Shown: piece by piece, positions 22,601 through 32,949 of the stretch
How the letters are laid out: each line of letters starts with the position of its first letter
Numbering within the stretch: the stretch's first letter is position 1
From: Curvularia sp. ZM96
Lineage: Eukaryota; Ascomycota; Dothideomycetes; Pleosporales; Pleosporaceae
Assembly (NCBI GenBank): GCA_022457065.1
Contig: JAJGBQ010000007.1
Coordinates: 2,046,001 to 2,110,000 of the forward strand
Direction: 5' to 3'
Length of the DNA stretch: 64,000 bases
Translations under genes and position numbers: made by a program
The notes under the pieces: model-generated
Told to the model about the DNA's origin: nothing
The model's input: only the letters and a program-made list of their open reading frames with translations
Databases searched by the model: none

Positions 22601-23280
22601 TAGTGGGCCGCGGAGAGCTGGCAAGGTCTGGCCCATCTGAGCGGGGGTTTAATCTTGGCGGCAAGGTTCTAGAAACGAGCCAGCGAGTCGAAACGCACAA
22701 TCGGAGACTTGATAGCGACGAGCTTCGTACTGCACTTCCGTGTGCCGGTGGTGTTGAGTTTTGGGCAGCCAAGTCGCAAGTGTGCGGCCGAGAAAAGTGG
22801 ACTCTATCAGCATGTCTTTTTCACAGCACCGACAATGCCACGACTGCGAAACGCTTATCGAATTGACTTTGTATCGAGCAGACACGAGAGAAACTTTGTT
22901 CAGATTGGTTGGGACCGCATTCTCTCTCTGAGCATAAAGTTACTAGTGGGAAGGGCTCCGAGGAGCGGTAGATGGGGGCTGTTCAGCTTCGCGGCACGAC
23001 ATGAAGTTCCAGCTGTCAGTCCACAATTCCCTAATGCATCCTTCGCAATTCGACGCCTAGAATTGGAGCGATAGGCTAAGATTGTTGCTGTTGAACGGTG
23101 TAGAGTTGTCGCAATCACAGCCCAGAGGACTTGGTGAGGTATAATGGGGCGACAGGCGCGGAGCAAGTCCAGCCACCAGTAGGCAGAATACACGCGCTGA
23201 CAAGTATAGCCTTTGAGCTCATTGCCAATTTCCTCAACCCCTTGTTTGTTCAACTCCAATCGGTGCATCTAAATGGTCGC
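19661..23280 (-). pseudogene. Decayed minus-strand coding sequence of unknown family
   Basis: Minus-strand translation shows blocks of protein-like sequence that change frame and are cut by stops. In order: about 23268-23100 (HRLELNKQGVEEIGNELKGY...YWWLDLLRACRPI), 22825-22650 (DMLIESTFLGRTLATWLPKT), 22640-22270 (GSLPTELKLDEVRRYCPYSS, then LAKDENGRTLGLVFFIDACD and PLLTNVPSGILMAPLHVL, with TGA and TAG in frame), 21720-21525 (EFGGIELLKELEIFSDTHKT), 20930-20575 (SEEENSIMPVLSARGSDVDV; LDIDILSIDSFIGKDRRSV), 20500-20330 (HQRNYADDLNTHWINGPVAL) and 20060-19661 (HETIRSWVASKRYEIVVVNM; GKDRLKDMLHVRGLEGLIVG). All blocks lie on one strand, which favours one or two decayed genes over chance. No family recognised, so no function given. 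Confidence 0.5.
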
Positions 23281-24118
23281 GGGAGTATCTGCCGCTGTAG
23301 CGAGCCCAAGGCGGTCGCGTACGTACGAAGTACATGGGAAATGCAGCAGCATTCAACGGCCGTGGCACAAACGGGTTTAGGGCAGAATTAACGGGCTGAC
23401 CCGTATCCACAGTACGTACCAGTGCCCAGCAGAACTAGTGGCGGGGAAGTCGAGTGCATTCTACTGCCCTTGACGCGATTCCCTTTCTGAGCCGCTCCGC
23501 GTACTGCACCGTGCCATACAGGTCCGACAACACCTCTAATACTCCCTGCGACCAAATGTTAGACAAGCCTCACCCGCCGCTGTGAGACCTTCACGGGAAC
23601 AAGACCGTTTCAATGCACTTCAGCTCGTCTGTGTTTACCTCCCCATGCGCCTCGACGCCTCTATGATTGGCTGCGGGTGACAAGTCCGCATCCGCTGTGA
23701 ACCCACTCTCTGTGGCTGATCCTGCACGGCCAGGTCTTCGGCCCCTCATGATCATTTTGCCTCCAGGCAAACCGTTGGCTGACGTCCCAACCCGTCGTTA
23801 GCTAATTCTTGGAGTCGACGCGCGCGCTCGGCTGTTGCTAGCGAGGCCGCGGCCCCAGCTGCAAACCGTATGCAGTCGGGGTAAGGGTCACTGCTTTCAG
23901 GTGTGTCGCCCATGGTTGGGGTATACCCCGACCGTTGGTGAACAGATGGGCCCTTTCCCCTAGCAGGAGGAAGCTTCAAACTACAACGGCAATCGTCGTG
24001 CCCGTAATATAACCCTCCGTGTCCTTCCGCCGAGTCACAACACCCAAACTAACTGTATCTTATAGACAGCGTCTCTGTTCAGCAGCTTATTTTTAGTGTT
24101 TTTCCACGTTGATTTCTC
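23281..24118. other. Intergenic region upstream of the bZIP gene
   Basis: About 840 bp without a gene. It presumably contains the promoter and 5' leader of the bZIP factor. No operator recognised. Confidence 0.35.
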
Positions 24119-24196
24119 ATGACCGACACGTTACAAACCACATCTGCAGCCTGTTCCTACTCGGAATCTTCCGACGTTGCCCTGGCCTCCATTTGA
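24119..24196 (+). promoter_or_regulatory. Possible upstream ORF in the bZIP leader
   Basis: An ATG at 24119 opens a 25-codon frame (MTDTLQTTSAACSYSESSDV...) that ends with TGA at 24194-24196, 25 nt before the proposed bZIP start. It could repress or tune translation of the downstream ORF. An alternative is that this stretch is an intron ending at the CAG of 24147-24149. In that case the open proline-rich frame from 24150 (PVPTRNLPTLPWPPFDPN) would be part of a longer bZIP protein. Confidence 0.4.
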
Positions 24197-24221
24197 TCCG
24201 AATCAGCCTTACAGAGTTGAT

Positions 24222-25076
24222 ATGACGACTACTGCCTTGTTCCCTCTCCACAACCATTCGTTCGGAGAATCTGATCCATACGCCCAGGCCATTTCTGCAA
24301 TGTCAGCAGGCAATGGTCACTTTCTCAACCACTTCAACACAACCGAAACGCCCGAATCGACAAGCTACGATATCCGAGCTTTGCAACAGCAGAATCCCGG
24401 GCAGACACCACCCCCGTACGATTGGAACTCGACTCCATGGTCAATTTCACAGCAGAGTACACAACCAGTGTTAGCTTCACAGCCACACACGAATCCGAGC
24501 CCAATAACGACAGCAAACGTCAACCCAATTGCTCTTTCGGTGCCCGTATTCACATCCACCAATCAACCTACCGGGTACTATGACAGCCCGTCAAGTACGT
24601 CTCCGTCGAAATCGCACTTTGACACAAGCAGCTCAGCCTCGCCCGCCGGCCAAGACATGTATTCGCGCCGGGACAGTCTCTACCCCAGGGAAGACGATAC
24701 ACCGTCTCAACCCCCAATAACCACTCCAACCCCCAGTACCATCACTGCTCCAACTACAACCCACCGAAGGCGCAACATGGAATACGTAGAACCGGGCTCC
24801 GCGCGCGCAATCTACCTCGAGAAGAACCGACGCGCAGCCAGCAAATGCCGGAGCAAGCAAAAATACGAACAGGAACAACTAGTCGAGCGATCCCGACTCT
24901 TTGAGCGTAAGAATCGACTGCTCAAGGCGGAGAGGGATCTCCTGCAGGCAGAAGTAAGGGCGCTCAAGGATTTACTCGGCCAACATACGAATTGTCCCGA
25001 CCAGAGGATAGCACAGTATTTGCAGAGGGCGGCGAGTAGGCTGGCGTCGACGAATGAGTTTCCTGTGCATTTTTGA
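24222..25076 (+). CDS. bZIP transcription factor, Atf/CREB-like
   Basis: Intronless from the ATG at 24222, 284 aa. Residues 1-180 are Ser/Thr/Pro/Gln-rich activation-type sequence. The basic region, near residue 205, reads YLEKNRRAASKCRSKQKYEQ with the N-x2-AA-x2-C-R core. It is followed by a leucine zipper with heptad spacing through LVERSRLFERKNRLLKAERD and continuing to VRALKDLL. After the zipper comes HTNCPDQRIAQYLQRAA, a C-terminal tail common in fungal Atf1/Atf21-like factors. It is expected in the nucleus, probably in stress or developmental control. The frame stays open 5' of the ATG to about 24150, so the N-terminus may be longer if an upstream exon exists. Confidence 0.85.
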   Translation: MTTTALFPLHNHSFGESDPYAQAISAMSAGNGHFLNHFNTTETPESTSYDIRALQQQNPGQTPPPYDWNSTPWSISQQSTQPVLASQPHTNPSPITTANVNPIALSVPVFTSTNQPTGYYDSPSSTSPSKSHFDTSSSASPAGQDMYSRRDSLYPREDDTPSQPPITTPTPSTITAPTTTHRRRNMEYVEPGSARAIYLEKNRRAASKCRSKQKYEQEQLVERSRLFERKNRLLKAERDLLQAEVRALKDLLGQHTNCPDQRIAQYLQRAASRLASTNEFPVHF

Positions 25077-27015
25077 AAGAGGGTTGGGGGTGGGGATGAC
25101 ATGAGATGCTGTCTTTTCTTTGTTTCACGATGTCAGTTATGTTCATCTTTTCTTGTGTCTTTTCTTTTTGTTTTCTTTGGCGCAATCATGAGGAATGATG
25201 GGTGGGCGGTAACATCTGAGCGTCATGGATTAAGTTGTGCGCTGGCGTTGAGTGTGTGTGGGTTAGTAGGAATGGGAAAATACAAAAGGGGAATTTGGAA
25301 GGACCGAAGTTTAAAAGCAAACGATGAGAATATGGTAATTCACACGAGGGTAAGGATATACATGGTACGGTGGGGAGGGTTGGATCTATAGTGTCGATAT
25401 GCATGGGAGCCGACGCTTGGGTGGGGGTGGGGATCTCTGGTTGGATCAGAAATGACTTTTCTCTTTAGGATACTTTTAGGTACCAGCTTGGGAGGACGGG
25501 AAGCATTTCTGAATGAACAGAGATATTTCATTTTTGGTCTTTTCTCATGTGTATAAAAAACTAACTGTAACTTCACAATGGCTAGTACGAGGAAGTGACT
25601 ATTTTCCTGCCTGAAGACACGAGATGGCCAGATAGTTGAATTACCCGTCTTTGGAAAATCTCCTCGCATGAGTTTTCCGCCCTGTAGATACGTTCTCAAC
25701 GATAGCTGTACCATCTTTCGATCACACATATCAATAAACTCTCCGTAAATCCAAGCCATCATCTCCCAACCCTCTCCTGAGACATGCATATCTCCAAAGC
25801 CCGCCGAGAAAAGCCACAATGATCTCAGTCAAACCCAACGCCTCCGCCTCGCCGATCGTCTTACACAACCGAGTGCCAAGAACACGTGTTGAACGCACAC
25901 TCCCCACCTTATCTCTCGTAAGACTCATGTAAGCCGTGAGCGGCAAAAAGATTGCGTGGGATTCGGCTGCTTGCAATCGCCAGGATCTGCAGCCACATGC
26001 ATGTATATGCGTACATGCATGTGTTGTTAATCCCTGCGGTCCTGTGGAGTGATGACTTATTTTTTCTACACTCACGCCTAGACTATTGAATTTTCGCATG
26101 GAGTATTTACGGCGGCTAGTCGGATTTGGTACGTACCAGTAGAATGATGACGATGAGACGGCTTGAGATAGATTGCGTGAGAAATTTGCTTGTACGTGAT
26201 GAATAGTGAGAGAGCATTCAGGTTTCTCTTATATCCAGTGACGTCAGTCTCAGTGGGGAAAAGTCTTTTGTATATGATGAGAAGATTCACGAAGTTGAAT
26301 TTTACTCCTTGCTGCTAAAAAAAAAAGAGAGATGAATGTTTCATTCACAATGATTGTTAATCTTCCTCATAAGGCCACGGGACGTGACGTCACATTAACT
26401 TCCTGCAACGTACAGGAAATGAGAGAATATCCATCATGCATGAGACAGCTTTTTTCCCCATTGCTAGTAAATGTTTGTTGTGAACTAGGCCTGCATCAAG
26501 TCACATAGTACGCTAGTAAAACTGCAATGGTATAAGAATTAATCTCTGAGCAGCCAAAAAAGGAAATGTCGTAACACATGAAACAATCTCTCTAGCATGA
26601 CATTCGCTTCAGCCAGCAACGTGGAGTACTCTCTCCTTGTGTGACGCTCTCGTCGAACGGAATCTGTGGGACGCGGGATTTGCCGAACTTAGCGCCCGTA
26701 TTCGCGTATCCACGTATTGGCCGTATAAGGAAAAGTAAGCTAGCGACAGGTCTCATGTTTAAACCATGAATCCTGTTCTTCTTGCTGCTACACTGCTTTG
26801 CCGACTTGACCTGAGCTATGAAAGGTCTTTACACAGGTTGCTTGCCCATACATCACGCCGTACGGACGCGTGGAAGCAATCCAGGTTTGCTTTTATCGTG
26901 TAACCCTGACCTTGGTAGATGCATAGGCAAAGAATGATACTGTGCTATTCGACAGCAACATCGGAATCAGTTTCCGCAATGCTACACCAACCTTGCCCGT
27001 GGATCAAGTTGCTCC
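25077..27015. other. Intergenic region with possible minus-strand relic
   Basis: About 1.9 kb between the bZIP gene and the 3' end of the next regulator. On the minus strand, 25970-25620 shows patches of protein-like sequence in two frames (SLTRDKVGSVRSTRVLGTRL; GEGWEMMAWIYGEFIDMCDR) that cannot be joined by a normal intron. This could be a decayed gene. The rest is AT-richer non-coding sequence. Confidence 0.35.
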
Positions 27016-28397
27016 TCACGCTGTACGAGCAGATGTTGCACCCCACGCATGTGAGAGTATCATCTGTCGCGGCCATTCTAACCACTTCAAGAGATCAGGC
27101 GTTGCTGCCAATAACTGCTCCGATGCTGTGAGTAACCACTGAGGCCAATTGGCGGCCCACCACACTGGACGACTTTGAGCCAAAAGAGCTACAAAATGAG
27201 TGGTGATGATGCATGTCACAGGGTTATGGGCTGCGAAGAGGTCAAGGAAGCGACTACTCAGCTGGGAGGGCCAGAAAAAGAGAAGACTGTACTCGTCGCG
27301 GTCTGAGGGAAGGTGGCTGAAGCGATGCCCTGTCGCGTGGAGGCCGTCAATGGCTTTGGCACAGGCCTCCTTGTCCTGACTATCTAACAACAATTCGGTA
27401 AGCTCCTTCAAACGTAGGATTGCCTCGAGGTTATCCTGCTTGGCGAGACTATCCAGGTCTTTCAGAGCATCGTCAGGAACCATGTCAGCCACGTAAGCAA
27501 AAGCTTTGGTGTCCTTGATTCGAGACCAATGAGGCATGACGACGACCTTGATGCCTTGTAGGAGCATGAAGCAGTGGTGAAGCGCACCAATGGGGTCTTC
27601 GGGCTGTGCGAGCTGCGCCGAGCCGAAGTTGTACGTCAAGAGCACAGACGATAACATGAACATGGGCACGGCGAGATCCGGATTCGGGGTTTCTAAATTC
27701 TTTCGGTATGTGTCCAATGCTCGACTGATGTGGGAGTCTGCCTGGAGCAGAAGGCCTTGTCGCTCGCCAAAGGGAAGCAGAGTTGCTTGGTGAATTGCAG
27801 AAAGGGCCAAAAAGCCGCGAAGAAGAAACGGGTGTTCGAAGCCTAGCTCGACGAATTCATTCTGCCAAACACAGCTTCGTTGCGCAGGGTTGGGATGCAA
27901 TGATTTGGCGCATGACTTGGTCCAATGATGCAGCAAGCGCAGGTCAGTAAGAGGGAGCTCAGAACTACTGTGATGATGCGCTGCATCGGGGGCCTCGGGA
28001 GCGACTGGATCCACATGTGGAGAACTGACGGCAGAGCTGTGTTGCGGAGATGAGTAGCTCTCTGGTATAGTTGGAAATGTGCAATGAATGTCCAAGCGAA
28101 CGCAGTTGGCACAACGTGGTCGCGCTTCGTTGCACTAGAACGGAGAGTAAGCATGAGACGCCAGAAATCATCACACGGTAAGCTGCTGACTTTGCCAAAG
28201 TCCACGGACACTTGACGCGCATCATCTGGCGTGCTAGGGGACACGGCAAAATTTTGGGCAAGAGACTATGATTGGCCGAACAAGGCTGGGCGCAGACCTG
28301 GGTTTACACATACTTTAGTGTGTCGTTGCTTGCATTGGTAACATCCCTTGCGTGACTTTGTGTGAGTCTTACGTTTTGCGACGCGTTGTTCTGTCAT
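27016..28397 (-). CDS. Zn(II)2Cys6 transcription factor, Upc2-like architecture
   Basis: Two exons: 28397-28314 and 28134-27016, giving 400 aa. The zinc cluster is split by the intron exactly before the third Cys: KSRKGCYQCKQRHTK | CNEARPRCANCVRLDIHC, a C-x2-C-x6-C-x6-C-x2-C-x6-C arrangement. The intron (GTATGT...TTCTAG, 179 nt) is longer than others here. The C-terminal part (from about LTDLRLLHHWTKSCAKSL) is the compact regulatory domain of the sterol-uptake-control Upc2/ECM22-like class, with LRGFLALSAIHQA and a long helical region. Without the first exon the protein would begin at MDIHCTF and lack DNA binding. The class is often linked to sterol or secondary metabolism, but the target here is unknown. 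Confidence 0.87.
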
Positions 28398-28670
28398 GAT
28401 TGCGGTGACGTGACTGGGGGAGAGCAATTGCTTCTTGCAACAGACCGCAATGCAGGGCCGAGTTGCGGCGCGTCTGTTATGTAAGCACCAGCCACGTGAT
28501 TGGGTCGAGGACAGGCACCTCTCCTTGCACAGACTGGGGGCAATTTTATACTCAGCATTATGGATATCAACCTAGTGGTATTGTCGTCCTCGTTGTATAA
28601 CTTCCCCGGCTGTCTGAAATCTAGCCATGAATCCCGCCCCGGGCCGTCCTCGGTTGTTCGCCTTGACCAT

Positions 28671-28991
28671 TCAATTCCAGCTCCTTAGCTCTGCCTGCGC
28701 ATCCGCGTTGCGCCATCCAATGTTTTCTCTGCTAGCTTGCTCCAGTGCACTTGGTTTTCTTCTGGCCAGAGCCGCTGTGGGTCGTGTTTTCTTTGACTGC
28801 TTGGCGAAACGCTTGTCGAGAGCTGCTTGCTGTTGGGCGCGCATCTTGTATTACGTTAACATTGTAGAATGGCACTCCGAAGAACAGTCATTCATTCATA
28901 CCTCGACTTGTTGCTTGGCGCGCTCTTCCTCGCTGAGCTCTGGCTCAGGAGCCTGGTGTGCTGGTGTCTGTTGAGATTGTCCCTGGCCCAT
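28671..28991 (-). CDS. Small conserved fungal protein with predicted N-myristoylation site
   Basis: Two exons: 28991-28902 and 28844-28671, 87 aa. It starts MGQGQS, matching the N-myristoylation pattern (Gly2, Ser6). It continues with a Gln/Pro/Glu-rich segment ending LSEEERAKQQVE, then a basic helix (MRAQQQAALDKRFAKQSKKT) and the end SALEQASRENIGWRNADAQA followed by ELRSWN. I have a memory of similar short fungal proteins with a C-terminal GWRxADAxAExRxWN motif but cannot name the function. The intron is 57 nt (GTATGA...TACAAG). The plus-strand frames over this locus are shadows. The gene probably makes a membrane-attached adaptor; that is inference. Confidence 0.75.
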
Positions 28992-29593
28992 GGTTTGGAG
29001 TGTACCTGTTGAGAAGCATCGATTGAAGGTGGTTCATATATATACCGCTATGTTGGCTGGGCCATCCGAGCGCAATCTTAGGCAGCCATACGCTACTCCG
29101 TAGCTGCCTGGCCAAGACGCAGGTCGATAGCCATTGTGCATAGAGAGACTCGATTGAGGGGCAGTCTCGACTGCATGACAGACTTTCAAGGACATGGCTG
29201 GGTATTTGATCGACTTTAACCTGAGATCAGAGACGAGATCACGTGACTCAAACCCTCAATTGGATTGCGTCAGTACACAAAGCGCACATATGATCATTGG
29301 CTCGTAGCATTTGCCAGCGGATCAAGAACCAATGAGAAGCGCAAATCAAAAAGGATAGAAAGACTTATGCGGTAATATGCAATAGTAATACCTAGTGGTA
29401 GTGTACATGTTGGTTACCGGACGGCAGGGTGCTGGGCAGGCACCAAAGCTTAGCGTGCCGGCCGGCCCAGGGTGACGTACCCACCCAGCAGTCGCGTGTG
29501 CCCGCCTGCATCCCACGGACAGACGACGGTTGAGAGTCTCACTATGAGCCGTCCTTACATCCTCTTCGCATACAAACTTTTTTCGCCTTAGCC
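28992..29593. promoter_or_regulatory. Divergent intergenic promoter region
   Basis: About 600 bp between the myristoylated protein gene (minus) and PTEN (plus). A TATATATA tract at 29036-29043 lies about 45-50 bp upstream of the minus-strand ATG and could be its TATA box. No gene seen. Confidence 0.45.
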
Positions 29594-31424
29594 ATGGTGC
29601 GTCCGGAATGCAGATGACGATAAGCATCACAACTGACTGTGCTAGGCGTCGCTCCTGCGGCAACTCGTCGCCGGCCCTCGCGCCAGGCACCCCGAGGCTG
29701 GCCTTGATCTGTGCTATGTAACCGACAACAGTACTGTCGTCCCAAGTTCCATGCTGCTGCTGGCCATGCTCTGACCTCTTGCAGTCATCGCTACATCAGG
29801 CCCCAGCGGCACCTATCCCCAGCGCGCCTATCGCAACCCGCTCGACTCTCTGGTCAAGTTTCTCGACTCCAAGCATGGCGACAATTGGGCCATATGGGAG
29901 TTCCGCGCCGAAGGCACCGGCTACCCAGACTCAGAGGTGTACAACCGGGTATACCACTATCCCTTTCCCGATCACCATCCGCCGCCCTTTGCCCTCATAC
30001 CCAACATCATGGCAAGCATGCGCAACTGGCTGCACGAGAAAAAAGGCCGGGTCGTCGTTGTTCATTGCAAAGCAGGCAAGGGCCGGTCCGGTACAGCCAG
30101 CTGCAGCTATCTCATCAGCGAGGAAGGCTGGCCAGTCCAAAAGGCACTGGACCGCTTTACCGAGCGGCGCATGCGCCCCAACATGGGCAAGGGCGTCAGT
30201 ATACCCAGCCAATTGCGCTGGATAGGTTACGTCGACCGTTGGGCCAAGCATGGAAAAATCTACGTCGAGCGCCAGGTCGAGGTGCTGGAAGTGCATTGCT
30301 GGGGGCTTCGGGACGGCGTCAAGATCCAGATAGAGGGCTTCGTCGAAGACGGGAAGCTCATCAAGAACTTTCACACTTTCACCAGGGATGAGCGTGAAAT
30401 TGTGCGCGGCGAGGTCAAGACGACAGGTATGGCGCAGGCTGTGCAAGAAGTCATGTACAAAAACGGCTTCGGTCCTTCAAAGAACAGCGAGGGGTCCAAG
30501 AACAGCAGCACAGCTTCCTTGGGGCAGCAGAGCGACAAAGATGGAGCGCCCGTCGAGCCAAAGGTCTCACGCGAAAGCCTGCCCTTTGGCACGGGCGATG
30601 TCGTTTTCCGTCCTTCGAAGCGCGTTGTTCTCCCTACCAATGATATCAACATTGACGTCGAGCGCCGCAACAAGGCGGCTTTTGATCTCACCATGGTCAC
30701 AGCCGTCGCACACGTTTGGTTCAACACGTACTTTGAGGGCAACGGCCCTGAGCAAAACGGCAATGCCGATGAATCTGGCATGTTTGAGATTGATTGGGAC
30801 GCCATGGATGGCATCAAAGGCTCGTCGCGAAAGGGGACGCAAGCCTTTGAGCGCATAGCCGTTGTGTGGCGCGCACTATCGGCCGAAGAGGGCAGGCCTG
30901 GTGTGCTGATCACTGAGCCAAAAGAAGGCGAGCCTGTGCGACAGGCGCAGCCTGCAGACTGGAGAGGCACTCAGGGCGTGGAGCCATCCGAAGGCAAAGA
31001 CCTTGGTGTTCGCAGAGCAAGCCCGACCAACACGCAAACTGATGTTAGCCGGGCAAGCAGTGTCCGGAGTGAGAACAAGAAGAACGCGACCGTGGTCAGC
31101 GCCCCTGGCAGTAGAAACAGTGACGACAGCGGAGAGAGCGATACCAAACACGTCCGCGCTCACGGTCCGAATGGCGAGCCAGTCGTGACCGAGCCCAGCG
31201 AGTCGACGACAGGCGCAGCTCATGAATCGGAGCGTACCGATGAGAGTGGCGGTTCACAAGATAGGGGTGTGATTGGCGAGGTCGCAAGAGACATCAAGTA
31301 CCACGTGTCTGGTGCAGTGTCTACTGGCGAGCTTCCGGACGGAAAGCCCGAGAGTGAGATGAAGGACGCAAAGGAGCACGGGTTGGGCCATTTGCATATT
31401 GGCAAGAAGAAGACGAGTTCGTGA
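29594..31424 (+). CDS. TEP1: PTEN-type phosphatidylinositol 3-phosphatase (Tep1-like)
   Basis: Three exons: 29594-29596 (the ATG only), 29646-29730 and 29785-31424, encoding 575 aa. Introns are GTGCGT...GCTAG and GTACTG...TGCAG. The spliced start reads M-ASLLRQLVAGPRARHPEAG then LDLCYVTDNIIATSGPSG, closely matching fungal PTEN proteins. The catalytic P-loop is HCKAGKGRSG, with the two lysines and final Gly characteristic of PTEN rather than protein phosphatases. A C2-like region follows (about residues 185-400, with VEVLEVHCWGLRDGVKIQIE and GDVVFRP), then a long polar tail. It dephosphorylates PtdIns(3,4,5)P3 at membranes and opposes PI3-kinase signalling. The tail is Ser/Glu/Asp-rich, as in regulated PTENs. 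Confidence 0.95.
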
Positions 31425-32384
31425 AGGGAGAATGGCGGTGGCTAGGGCACAGGTGGTAGGCGTTGTCCTGGCGAAGGCGGTATACTCTGCTTGGGCAATG
31501 CGAGGCGTTCATTGGGGGTTTGCATGGCAGTTAAGGGGCACTTTGGTTGGCGTCTTGGTCGGGGTATCACAGCGGGTGTGCTCGCGTGTGCCGTACACGT
31601 TGCATGGTGGTGCCTGTGCATCAGCGTGGCGTTGGTTGGGCGACGCGAGCGTAGTATTCTTCAGACTTGTTGATGGCTTTTCTTGTAGTTGGATACACCA
31701 GGGCTTGGCCTTGTTTTGGTGGCCGAGTATCATGGTAGGAATTTGCATGGATACCAGCCATCCGGCGTGCGAGGCGAATGCGAATGCCATGCTGCGTGTC
31801 ACGTGCCCGGGTCTTGCATCGTCCGACCCCGTGACGGATGAGCAACACCACCACTCGTCGAGGCACCAACCCGCCGAGACTACCGTCGGATGGTGGCCAT
31901 CTTGTTTCTTCTTGAGAACCGCACCTGCACACGTACAATGCATAGTCGCCGCTGGCGATGCGACGAGAAGCACGGCGCCGGGCCGGCCAGGGCGTAAGCG
32001 CATCGGAGCAGGGCCCGGCCCACGGTCGAGAGGCGCATGGCATGGAGACAGGACGGGCATGGCAGACAGGTTTGACGTCAGGCGGCCACCGGCGACGGCT
32101 TGCAGGGGCGAGGGCCCCAAGACAGCAGCTGGATCGAGGCCATTGTCGCCGCCAAGCGCGTGGCTGGCCGAGTCTTGACAAGCCATGTTGGAGGGCTCCC
32201 CGCGTCGTCCAACGGCCGTGTTCTTTTTCCTGGGGGAGCCTCGACGACTCGTGGGAACAACCTCAGCAGCGTTATTCCCGTCCCTTCTCACCCAACCCAC
32301 ACGCTCGCGTCACTTCGCATCCCAGGATCCGCTGCCGGGCCCACGCGCTCCGCCCAATACTGCCGCCCCAGGCTGTGCCGCGCA
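31425..32384. other. GC-rich intergenic region
   Basis: About 960 bp between PTEN and the next regulator. Long open frames run on both strands because of high GC, but their residues (Trp/Cys/Arg/Ala-rich, no motif) are not protein-like. Contains the promoter of the downstream gene. Confidence 0.45.
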
Positions 32385-32894
32385 ATGAAGGTCAAGCTCG
32401 ACGTCGACGGCGACGACGACGACCGCACCACGCAGCCCTCGACCAGCCCGGCCGCCTCGACCAGCACTGCCCAGGGCGAGGCGCCCCCCAAGAAAAAGCA
32501 GAAGCGCAACAAGCCCACCCTCAGCTGCGAGGAGTGTGTCGAGCGCAAGACCAAGGTGAGTGACTGCATGGCTGTCTGAGCCCGTCGCCGGCGCAACGGG
32601 GCCACGGCAACCATCGAGCGTCAAAGTCAGCCAGCGGACGAGGGTCGCGTCCCTTCGGCCCAATTCACTCCCTCTACGGTCCACCTGTGGGCTGCAAGAC
32701 AACTTTGACTTCTCAACAAGCCTCGACAAGCCTCGACGACGACCGCTGACCGTGCCGCAGTGTGACCGCACCCGACCCCATTGCTTGGCCTGCGTCAAAC
32801 GACAATCCATATGCAGGTACTCTGAAATCGCCAATCTGATTGCTTCGTCGGCAGACAAGTATGTAAATTTGCGTACACCAATACTTTTCTCTTC

Positions 32895-32949
<55 letters not shown>

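Noticed and set aside
25340..26099. Two overlapping minus-strand frames of 160 and 123 codons
   Set aside because: Protein-like patches occur, but the frames cannot be joined by a normal intron and no family is recognised; kept only as a possible relic in the gap entry.
31509..32300. 264-codon minus-strand and 260-codon plus-strand frames in the PTEN downstream region
   Set aside because: Both are open because of local GC richness; residue content is Cys/Trp/Arg-rich without motifs, and neither has splice or start support.
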